The position numbers were made by a program, and so were the translations under genes. 5,102 nt of DNA, from NCBI GenBank assembly GCA_027728145.1, contig JAQBZV010000073.1:1-5102 (forward strand), read 5' to 3'. Of this stretch, positions 1-5,102 are shown in pieces. How positions within the stretch are numbered: position 1 is the stretch's first letter; the number at the start of each line of letters is the position of its first letter. A model generated the notes under the pieces. That model made no database searches, was not told the origin of the DNA, and was given only the letters and a program-made list of their open reading frames with translations. The stretch comes from Actinomycetota bacterium. GTDB taxonomy: Bacteria > Actinomycetota > Actinomycetes > Actinomycetales > Microbacteriaceae.

Positions 1-926
1 CAGGACCCGGTCACCCCACGGCGGGGTGGTGGTCCGGTGTTGTGGGACCGGGTTTGGCTCTCGACACCGACACCTGGTGTGTGATCGTTCCCAACGTCCT
101 CGGTGGATGTCAGGGTTCCACTGGCCCTTCGAGCTTCGCCCCCGATGGCAAAGAATGGGGTTCCAGGTTCCCCTATGTGACGATTCGCGACCAGGTGTCA
201 GCAACCAAGGTGCTCGCTGAGCAGCTCGGCATCGACTCGTTCGCGGCCGTTCTTGGCGGATCGATGGGTGGCATGCATGCCCTGGAGTGGGCGATCATGT
301 TCCCTGACTCCTATGAGCGACTGGCCTTGATCGCCACGTCCGCCATCACCAGTGCCGACCAACTGGGCGGGAACTCGCTTCAGCGTGAAGCCATCATGGT
401 CGATCCTTTTTTCGAGGGTGGTGACTACTACGACCACGATGAGGGTCCCTACAGAGGCCTTGCGCTCGCCCGAAGGATGGCGCTGGTCAATTACCGCTCC
501 CCCTCAGAACTCAACGACCGTTTCCAGAGGACCTGGCAAAGCCGGGTGTCACCACTGGGCGACAACGGTCGCTTCGCGGTGGAGAGCTACCTGGATTTCC
601 ACGGCAACAAGTTCACCCGACGCTTTGACGCCAACAGCTATCTGGTCCTGGTGGACGCGATGAACTCCCACGATGTCACGCGGGACCGCGGTGAACTCTC
701 CGAGGTTTTGGGGGCCATCACGCACCCCACCTTGATCCTCGGTATTGCCAGCGACCGCTTGTTCCCAGTCGAGCAACAACACGAGCTCGCCACCCACATC
801 CCAGGCTCACTGTCGGGAACTGATGCGATTGTGTTGGAGTCCCCCTACGGTCACGACGGCTTTCTCATCGAGTCTGATCGCGTCGGAGGCGCGCTGCGAG
901 ACCTGCTCTCAACACCCGCTCAGTAA
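1..926 (+). CDS. metX: Homoserine O-acetyltransferase MetX, 3' part (N-terminus outside window)
   Basis: MetX transfers an acetyl group from acetyl-CoA to L-homoserine, the activating step of methionine synthesis in the cytoplasm. It is an alpha/beta-hydrolase fold enzyme. The reading frame is open from base 3, and about 307 codons are present. The family is usually around 370-390 residues, so roughly 60-80 N-terminal residues are missing. A GTG at 42 is not the true start, because the typical MetX stretch GPGHPTAGWW lies upstream of it in frame. Family motifs visible: NVLGGCQGSTGPSS (about 93-134) and the nucleophile elbow GGSMGGMHALEW with the catalytic Ser codon at 261-263. The likely acid Asp is at 753-755 in ASDRLFPV, and the His is at 852-854 in YGHDGFL, completing the triad. 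The frame is intact to TAA at 924-926. Some MetX-family members use succinyl-CoA, and acyl preference cannot be read here. The identity is secure. Confidence 0.95.
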   Translation, partial: GPGHPTAGWWSGVVGPGLALDTDTWCVIVPNVLGGCQGSTGPSSFAPDGKEWGSRFPYVTIRDQVSATKVLAEQLGIDSFAAVLGGSMGGMHALEWAIMFPDSYERLALIATSAITSADQLGGNSLQREAIMVDPFFEGGDYYDHDEGPYRGLALARRMALVNYRSPSELNDRFQRTWQSRVSPLGDNGRFAVESYLDFHGNKFTRRFDANSYLVLVDAMNSHDVTRDRGELSEVLGAITHPTLILGIASDRLFPVEQQHELATHIPGSLSGTDAIVLESPYGHDGFLIESDRVGGALRDLLSTPAQ

Positions 927-940
927 CCACACCAACACCG

Positions 941-952
941 CTGAGCGCTCAG
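941..952. terminator. 12-bp perfect palindrome at the convergent metX/kinase junction (possible weak terminator)
   Basis: CTGAGCGCTCAG is its own reverse complement. It lies 15 bp after the metX stop and overlaps the kinase stop codon (949-951), in the only gap between the two converging genes. The position suits a shared transcription-end signal. However, the stem would be short with almost no loop, and no T-tract follows on either strand, so an intrinsic terminator is doubtful. The palindrome is seen directly; its role is a guess. Confidence 0.25.
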
Positions 953-1872
953 AGTAAGCGGGCGTCCAGGTCCTCCTGGGTGGGAGGGTTAGCCCCCACA
1001 CGCGATACGGTGATCGCCGCACACTCCAGGGCAAAATCCACGGACGCTTCCAGGTCGTCACGACTGATTGAGGACAACCCCGCCACACCAGAGCCCACCA
1101 GGGCTCTGCGCTGGAGGGCCACCAGAAGCCCTGACATGAAGGAATCACCCGCGCCAATCGTGTCCTCCACCGCAGTGGCCCGGGTGGAGCGAATCACCGA
1201 GTGATCACCGGCCAGCGCGATCACACCCTCGGCACCCTTTGTCAGCACCACGAGTGAGGCACCGGCATGACGCCACGAGGCGAGGACTTCGTCCTCAGTG
1301 CGATCCGGATACAGCCACGCGATGTCCTCATCGCTGGCCTTCACGATGTGGGAGAGGGCAATCAGTTGTTCGATTCGACCCCGGACATCCTCGGGGTCCC
1401 CCATGATGGAGGGCCTTGCATTGGGGTCATAACTGATGCTCGCTCCCGCGGCTCGCTGCTGGGTGACAATCTCGACCACCCCGGTGCTCCCGGGCTCCAG
1501 TGTTGCGCCAATGGAGCCGACATGGACGTGAGAGAAGGACTGCCCTGGAAGCATGCCCGGCGTGATGTCCCACAGAAGGTCAAACTCATAGGACGCAGAG
1601 CCATCCTCGGCGATGGTCGCACTCGCCGTCGAGGTGCGGGGAAGTCCACTCACCTCATCAATCAGCGCAACGCCGCTGTCACGGACGTGCTGGGTGATGA
1701 CCCGGCCCCTCGAGTCCGGTCCCACCCGGGCGGCAAGGACAACGTCGTGCCCGAGTCGACCAATGCCAATCGCCACGTTGAGGGGGCTCCCCCCGGGTGT
1801 CTCGGTGACCGAGTCACCTCGAATGACGCAGTCCGTGAGAGCTTCACCCACCACCAGGAACGTGTCTGACAT
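949..1872 (-). CDS. PfkB-family carbohydrate kinase (fructokinase-like)
   Basis: This 307-residue protein is the normal size for the PfkB/ribokinase family, cytoplasmic enzymes that phosphorylate sugars or nucleosides with ATP. The N-terminal signature is PGGSPLNVAIGIGRLG (about residues 26-41), whose Gly-Gly pair belongs to the sugar-binding side. The C-terminal signature DTIGAGDSFMSGLL (237-250) forms the anion hole and carries the expected catalytic base Asp243. Between them, YDPNARP (148-154), KASDEDIAWLYP (178-189) and VVLTKGAEG (208-216) match conserved stretches of fructokinase-like members. It starts at ATG 1872-1870, with AAAGGGGG at 1884-1877 as a good ribosome binding site. It is the last of three co-oriented genes, 26 bp after the short CNNM gene, and converges with metX. 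The substrate cannot be fixed: fructose is most likely by resemblance, but other sugars or nucleosides are possible. No sugar transporter or regulator is adjacent to help. Confidence 0.88.
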   Translation of the reverse strand: MSDTFLVVGEALTDCVIRGDSVTETPGGSPLNVAIGIGRLGHDVVLAARVGPDSRGRVITQHVRDSGVALIDEVSGLPRTSTASATIAEDGSASYEFDLLWDITPGMLPGQSFSHVHVGSIGATLEPGSTGVVEIVTQQRAAGASISYDPNARPSIMGDPEDVRGRIEQLIALSHIVKASDEDIAWLYPDRTEDEVLASWRHAGASLVVLTKGAEGVIALAGDHSVIRSTRATAVEDTIGAGDSFMSGLLVALQRRALVGSGVAGLSSISRDDLEASVDFALECAAITVSRVGANPPTQEDLDARLL

Positions 1873-1876
1873 AAAG

Positions 1877-1884
1877 CCCCCTTT
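1877..1884 (-). promoter_or_regulatory. Ribosome binding site of the PfkB kinase
   Basis: On the - strand AAAGGGGG lies 4 bases before the ATG at 1872. It sits in the 26-bp gap after the stop of the upstream CNNM gene and supports both this start and independent ribosome entry within a polycistronic message. Confidence 0.6.
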
Positions 1885-1898
1885 GTCTGCCAGCCATG

Positions 1899-2936
1899 TT
1901 ATCGGCGGGTGGTGGCGTCCCTGACCTCTCCCACAAGCTCTTCAATGATGTCCTCGAGGAAGAGCACTCCAGCGGTGTCACCCTCGGCGGTCAATACTTT
2001 CGCCACGTGGCTTCCGGTGTTGCGAAGAGTTGCCAGAGCATCTTCGAGCTCCACCGTTTCCTGGAGTGCCACCAGGTTTCTAATGCGGCGAGGGGGGACG
2101 GGGTAGTCACTCTCCATCTCGTCACTATCGAGCACATCCTTGATGTGAACATACCCGGTGGGGTCATCTTCTTCATCCACCAGCACGTAGCGACTAAAAC
2201 CACGCTGGGCAACCGCGTGCTGAACATCGCGGGGGGTGGCATCCTCGGGAAGGGTCACCAACTGCTCCAAAGGAATCGTGACGTCTTTCACGGTTTTGGT
2301 GGTGAACTCAAAAGCGGCGTTCAGGGCACCGGAATGATCCGAGAGCATTCCGGTCTTGGTGGATTCCGCCACAATCGTCGCCACCTCATCGAGCGTGTAT
2401 GCACTGGTAGCTTCGGCTTTCGGCTCCACACCGGTCAACCGGAGGATTCCATTCGCAATCGCGTTCATCGAGCGAATCACCGGGGAGATGACCTTGGAGA
2501 CAAAAACCAGGGGTGGGGCCAACAGCAAGACCGCTTTATCGGGCAGCGAGAACGAAATGTTTTTCGGCACCATTTCGCCGAGCACCACGTGCAAGTAACT
2601 CACAAACAGCAGCGCGAGGATGAACGCCACCGTGCTCACCGCGGCCACCGGTAATCCGAGAGACTCCAGTGGCCCCTCCAGGAGGTGGTGCACGGCGGGT
2701 TCTGACACCAACAGAATCAACAGCGAGCAGACGGTAATGCCAAGCTGCGAGGTCGCCAACATGAGCGTTGCGTTCTCCATCGCGTACAGCGACGTTTTCG
2801 CCCGTTTACTGCCCGCCTCCGCCAAAGGCTCGATCTGGGATCGCTTCGCCGCAATTACCGCAAACTCAGCACCCACAAAGAACGCATTACCGGCGAGCAA
2901 CACCACTAACCACGCAAGTCCAGCCCAGTCACTCAC
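1899..2936 (-). CDS. CNNM/CorC-like (DUF21 plus CBS pair) membrane protein, short form
   Basis: This 345-residue protein has the N-terminal DUF21/CNNM membrane domain (about 1-180). Hydrophobic segments lie near residues 7-30, 60-80, 97-120 and 133-153. Conserved stretches are NAFFVGAEFAVIAAKRSQIE, TSQLGITVCSLL (62-73) and LGEMVPKNISFSLP (119-132). A CBS pair follows (about 215-340), ending in FLEDIIEELVGEV. The protein stops just after this point, so the C-terminal CorC_HlyC domain of its longer neighbour is absent. Family members are linked to Mg2+/Co2+ export or resistance; older 'hemolysin' labels are weakly founded. It starts at GTG 2936-2934, overlapping the neighbour's TGA (2935-2933) by 4 bp. 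A strong Shine-Dalgarno sits 7 bases upstream, so the two genes are probably translationally coupled. From memory, the mycobacterial pair Rv1842c/Rv1841c has a similar long-short arrangement. Transport activity is inferred and the exact ion unknown. Confidence 0.88.
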   Translation of the reverse strand: MSDWAGLAWLVVLLAGNAFFVGAEFAVIAAKRSQIEPLAEAGSKRAKTSLYAMENATLMLATSQLGITVCSLLILLVSEPAVHHLLEGPLESLGLPVAAVSTVAFILALLFVSYLHVVLGEMVPKNISFSLPDKAVLLLAPPLVFVSKVISPVIRSMNAIANGILRLTGVEPKAEATSAYTLDEVATIVAESTKTGMLSDHSGALNAAFEFTTKTVKDVTIPLEQLVTLPEDATPRDVQHAVAQRGFSRYVLVDEEDDPTGYVHIKDVLDSDEMESDYPVPPRRIRNLVALQETVELEDALATLRNTGSHVAKVLTAEGDTAGVLFLEDIIEELVGEVRDATTRR

Positions 2937-4252
2937 AGCAGCGTCACCTCCTCAGCGCTCACCTGTGGGGTGAATCGCACGCGATCGATGCGGCGACCCT
3001 CCATGCGTTCCACTCGGAACACCCCGGTGGGAATCTCTACCGTGTCCCCCACCTCAGCCATCCGGCCCAGTTGCTCCAAGATGAACCCGGCAATGGTTTC
3101 GTAGTGTCCATCTTCTGGGACCTCGACTCCGGTTCGCTCCTCCAACTCATCGGGTCGAAGCGCCGCCGGGAACGTGAACCAGTCCCTTGCTCGCACCACA
3201 TCGAGAGATGCTCGGTCGTGCTCATCGGCAACCTCGCCGATGAGCTCCTCAACGAGGTCTTCGAGTGTGGCAATTCCGGAAGTTCCGCCATATTCATCGA
3301 CAACGATGGCGACCTGATATCCGCGACCGCGAAGCTCGGTGAGCAACACATCGAGGGTCATGGTCTCCGGAACTCGGATCACCTCCGATTGCAGGGCCGA
3401 GGCGGGAACTTCGGAGCGTTTATCCACTGGGACCGCCACCGCCTGCTTCACGTGCACCACACCGCGCACATCATCGATGGACTCATCAATGACCGGGAAA
3501 CGCGAGAACCCGGTCTTCTTCGCCAACGCAATGATGTCCTCGGCGGTGTCACTGCGGTGAACTGATTCCACCTGAGTCCTCGGCGTCATCACGTCGATGG
3601 CGTTGCGAGAAGAGAACTCAATGGTGCGAGAGAGCAGGGTGGCGGTGTCATTCTCCAAGAGACCCTGCAGCGCGGAGCGCTGCACCAAGCTGGAGAGCTC
3701 ATCAGCGGTTCTCGCCGCAGAAAGCTCCTCCTTGGGCTCAATACCCATCGCGCGAATAATGCGGTTGGCACTCCCGTTGAGCACCGCTATGAACGGCCGG
3801 AAAGTCCACGTGAAGGCAACCTGGAGGGGAACCAGGACGCGAGCGGTTTGCCGGGGTACTGAGAGGGCATAGTTTTTGGGAACCAGCTCACCAAAAATCA
3901 TCGAAATGAAGGTTGCGAGCAGAATTCCGAGGACTCCGCCGACGGGTCGCACAAAATCTTCCGGGATTCCAGCGTTCGTGAGCGGGCCAGAAAGCATCGA
4001 GGAGATGGCGGGCTCCATCGTGTATCCGGTGAGCAACGTCGTCAACGTGATACCGAGCTGGGCGCTAGAGAGGTGCGTGGAGGTGCGCTTCAGGGCGCCA
4101 ATAGTGATGGAGAACCCTTTTTCGCCCTTCGAACGCCTGGACTCAAGATCAGCGCGGTCGAGGTTCAGCAGGGCAAACTCGCTGCCCACAAAGACACCAG
4201 TTCCCAGCGCGAGCATGACGCCCACCAGGAACAGCAGAAGGTCGGGACTCAT
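2933..4252 (-). CDS. CNNM/CorC-like (DUF21, CBS pair, CorC_HlyC) membrane protein, full-length form
   Basis: This 439-residue protein has the complete architecture of the family, which is tied to Mg2+/Co2+ efflux in bacteria and to CNNM proteins in animals. The DUF21 membrane domain covers about 1-185, with hydrophobic segments near 4-28, 62-82, 104-121 and 137-156. It contains FVGSEFALLNLDR, SSAQLGITLTTLLTGYTMEP (62-81) and GELVPKNYALSVPR (121-134). The CBS pair (about 217-341) contains VMTPRTQV and the hallmark VDEYGGTSGIATLEDLVEEL (318-337). The C-terminal CorC_HlyC domain (about 352-430) contains HYETIAGFILEQLGRM. There is no cleavable signal peptide; the first helix is probably a membrane anchor. 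It starts at ATG 4252-4250 without a clear Shine-Dalgarno. It is the first gene of a leftward operon with the short CNNM gene and the PfkB kinase, divergent from kgd. The family call is firm; substrate ion and direction are not shown by sequence. Confidence 0.92.
   Translation of the reverse strand: MSPDLLLFLVGVMLALGTGVFVGSEFALLNLDRADLESRRSKGEKGFSITIGALKRTSTHLSSAQLGITLTTLLTGYTMEPAISSMLSGPLTNAGIPEDFVRPVGGVLGILLATFISMIFGELVPKNYALSVPRQTARVLVPLQVAFTWTFRPFIAVLNGSANRIIRAMGIEPKEELSAARTADELSSLVQRSALQGLLENDTATLLSRTIEFSSRNAIDVMTPRTQVESVHRSDTAEDIIALAKKTGFSRFPVIDESIDDVRGVVHVKQAVAVPVDKRSEVPASALQSEVIRVPETMTLDVLLTELRGRGYQVAIVVDEYGGTSGIATLEDLVEELIGEVADEHDRASLDVVRARDWFTFPAALRPDELEERTGVEVPEDGHYETIAGFILEQLGRMAEVGDTVEIPTGVFRVERMEGRRIDRVRFTPQVSAEEVTLL
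2944..2952 (-). promoter_or_regulatory. Strong Shine-Dalgarno for the short CNNM gene, inside the end of the long one
   Basis: On the - strand AGGAGGTGA ends 7 bases before the GTG start at 2936. It is a near-perfect anti-16S complement and lies wholly within the last codons of the upstream CNNM gene (encoding EEVT). It decides the GTG start and supports coupled translation through the GTGA overlap. Confidence 0.8.
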
Positions 4253-4440
4253 AGGGCACCCACCCGGTGGGCACCCCAGGGTTTATGACTAGGTTCAGAG
4301 TTGTCAGACGACGTATCATCCATTGCGTGGTCAGGTTAGCAGGCTTGACGCATCCCCCGCCATGACTGCAGGAACTTTGGGGACAAGCCAGGTAGGCTTT
4401 TAGCCAGTTGGTTACGCGACGTGAGAGTGAGCGACAAAGC
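4253..4440. promoter_or_regulatory. Divergent intergenic region between the CNNM operon and kgd
   Basis: These 188 bp separate two genes reading away from each other, so both promoters should lie here. On the + strand TATCAT (4314-4319) is the best -10-like hexamer, 5 of 6 to consensus, but it has no good -35. It would give kgd a leader of about 115 bases. TAGGCT (4393-4398) is a weaker and closer alternative. On the - strand CTGACA (4307-4302) resembles a -35 (5 of 6), but hexamers at proper spacing, near 4287-4280, are poor. I see no tRNA, riboswitch or intrinsic terminator. No choice between the candidates is possible by eye. Confidence 0.45.
4254..4276. repeat. GGGCACCC direct repeat flanking a short hairpin at the CNNM start codon
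   Basis: GGGCACCC occurs at 4254-4261 and 4269-4276, 15 bp apart start to start. Overlapping them, CCCAC (4259-4263) and GTGGG (4267-4271) form a 5-bp inverted repeat with a 3-base loop. In the leftward mRNA this element sits 2-24 bases before the AUG of the long CNNM gene, where the ribosome binding site should be. It could be an operator, or a structure affecting initiation. It could also be chance in GC-rich DNA. Confidence 0.3.
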
Positions 4441-5102
4441 GTGTCAGATAACGACACCGTGAAAGCATCGGCGGAGGCATCCGTCGAATTTGGGGCAAAC
4501 GAATGGCTCGTCGATGAGCTGTGGACCCTGTATCAAAAAGACCCCCAGCTGGTAGAGAAAAGCTGGTGGCCACTCTTTGAGTCGCGTGCCGCGGAGGTTG
4601 GCACTCCGCTGCCCGCATCAGCACCCGCACCCGCAGCTGCAACTCCCCCAGCAACGCCGGTGGTGTCTATGGCTGATGACCCCTCCCCGATCACCTCCCC
4701 CATTGCCAAAACCACCTCCATTGCTCCCAAAGAGCAACCCATTCCCGCAGAAGCACCCACGTCCCCCACCGCCATCATCACCACGGTGGACGAGAACGCC
4801 GAGGAAGCAGCCACCGACCAGGTCAACCCTCTGAAGGGCATGGCGAAGGCCCTGGCCGCCAACATGGACCAGAGCCTTACCGTCCCCACAGCGACCAGCG
4901 TTCGGACCGTGCCGGCAAAACTGATGATTGATAACCGGATCGTCATCAATAACCACCTGCGCCGGGCTCGCGGTGGAAAAGTGTCCTTCACCCACCTCAT
5001 CGCCTGGGCGATGATCAGGGCTCTCAAGGAGCTCCCCAGCCAAAATGTCTTCTACGACGAGGTTGAGGGCAAACCCGTTGCCGTTCACCCAGCCAACATC
5101 AA
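4441..5102 (+). CDS. kgd: Multifunctional 2-oxoglutarate metabolism enzyme Kgd/OdhA, N-terminal part (3' end outside window)
   Basis: The first 220 codons are present, of about 1,200 usual for the family. The full enzyme decarboxylates 2-oxoglutarate with thiamine diphosphate. In Actinobacteria it carries a fused E2-type succinyltransferase domain for the 2-oxoglutarate dehydrogenase complex of the TCA cycle. Residues about 16-47 (EFGANEWLVDELWTLYQKDP onward to WWPLFE) are the E1o-like N-terminal helix region. Residues about 54-125 are a low-complexity linker rich in Ala, Pro, Thr and Ser. From about 130 the E2-like catalytic domain begins: ANMDQSLTVPTATSVRTVPA, then KLMIDNRIVINNHLRRARGG (160-179) and KVSFTHLIAWAMIRALKELP (180-199). 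No lipoyl domain precedes it, as expected for this fusion. GTG at 4441 is chosen because the VSDND start suits the family. The frame is open only from 4396, and TTG at 4408 is the only other candidate. The Shine-Dalgarno is weak. The E1 active site lies beyond the window. Confidence 0.93.
   Translation, partial: MSDNDTVKASAEASVEFGANEWLVDELWTLYQKDPQLVEKSWWPLFESRAAEVGTPLPASAPAPAAATPPATPVVSMADDPSPITSPIAKTTSIAPKEQPIPAEAPTSPTAIITTVDENAEEAATDQVNPLKGMAKALAANMDQSLTVPTATSVRTVPAKLMIDNRIVINNHLRRARGGKVSFTHLIAWAMIRALKELPSQNVFYDEVEGKPVAVHPANI

Noticed and set aside
42..44. GTG at 42 as the metX start
   Set aside because: Upstream in-frame residues (GPGHPTAGWW) are a conserved part of MetX, so the gene is simply cut by the window edge.
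1267..1869. 200-codon open frame on the + strand opposite the PfkB kinase
   Set aside because: It lies wholly antisense to a gene with clear family motifs. Its translation shows no domain-like pattern, and it arises from the GC-rich codon bias of the opposite strand.
1896..2654. 252-codon open frame on the + strand opposite the short CNNM gene
   Set aside because: It is antisense to a well-supported membrane protein gene. Its His/Gln/Arg-rich translation is typical of a shadow frame.
2768..3565. 265-codon open frame on the + strand across the CNNM junction
   Set aside because: It overlaps both CNNM genes in antisense and has no recognisable motif. The antisense genes explain the sequence fully.
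4344..4373. TTGACG at 4345-4350 as a -35 element for kgd
   Set aside because: No -10-like hexamer lies 16-18 bases downstream; the sequence there is GCAGGA.
4371..4409. GGAACT at 4371-4376 as an ECF-sigma -35 element
   Set aside because: A matching GTT -10 is not found at 16-20 bases; the nearest GTT is about 30 bases away.
4533..5088. Open frames of 164 and 156 codons on the - strand under kgd
   Set aside because: They mirror the Ala/Pro-rich linker and E2-like domain of kgd. Their Gly/Ala/Val-rich translations are the expected complement of that low-complexity stretch.
1..5102. Mobile element, CRISPR array, tRNA/rRNA or defence cassette
   Set aside because: No terminal repeats, transposase or integrase motifs, spaced direct repeats or tRNA-like folds were seen. 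Every gene fits a core housekeeping or transport-related family.

Overview
The window comes from a high-GC actinobacterium. Gene content, short gaps and GTG starts best suit the Microbacteriaceae or a related family. The strongest sign is the gene at the right edge. It begins a 2-oxoglutarate decarboxylase/dehydrogenase of the Kgd/OdhA type, in which an E2-like acyltransferase domain is fused in front of E1, an arrangement known from Actinobacteria. A pair of adjacent CNNM/CorC-like membrane proteins, one long and one short, is also common in that phylum. The family assignment is an inference from memory, not from a search.

Layout from left to right. (1) Positions 1-926, + strand: the 3' part of metX, homoserine O-acetyltransferase, with its N-terminus outside the window. 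(2) Positions 949-1872, - strand: a PfkB-family carbohydrate kinase, convergent with metX across 22 bp. (3) Positions 1899-2936, - strand: a short CNNM/CorC-like membrane protein with a CBS pair. (4) Positions 2933-4252, - strand: a full-length CNNM/CorC-like protein with DUF21, a CBS pair and a CorC_HlyC domain. (5) Positions 4253-4440: a 188-bp divergent intergenic region that must hold the promoters for both directions. (6) Positions 4441-5102, + strand: the first 220 codons of kgd, which runs off the right edge.

Genes 4, 3 and 2 are read leftward and look like one operon. The two CNNM genes overlap by 4 bp, with a strong Shine-Dalgarno inside the end of the upstream gene. The kinase follows after 26 bp with its own ribosome binding site. 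The two membrane proteins probably act together in divalent cation (Mg2+/Co2+) homeostasis. The link to the sugar kinase is not obvious. metX (methionine synthesis) and kgd (TCA cycle) are housekeeping genes on the other strand.

I see no mobile element, CRISPR array, tRNA, rRNA or defence-like cassette. This reads as ordinary core chromosome. The findings concern gene arrangement, motif variation and small DNA structures, and none makes a strong case for an undescribed system.
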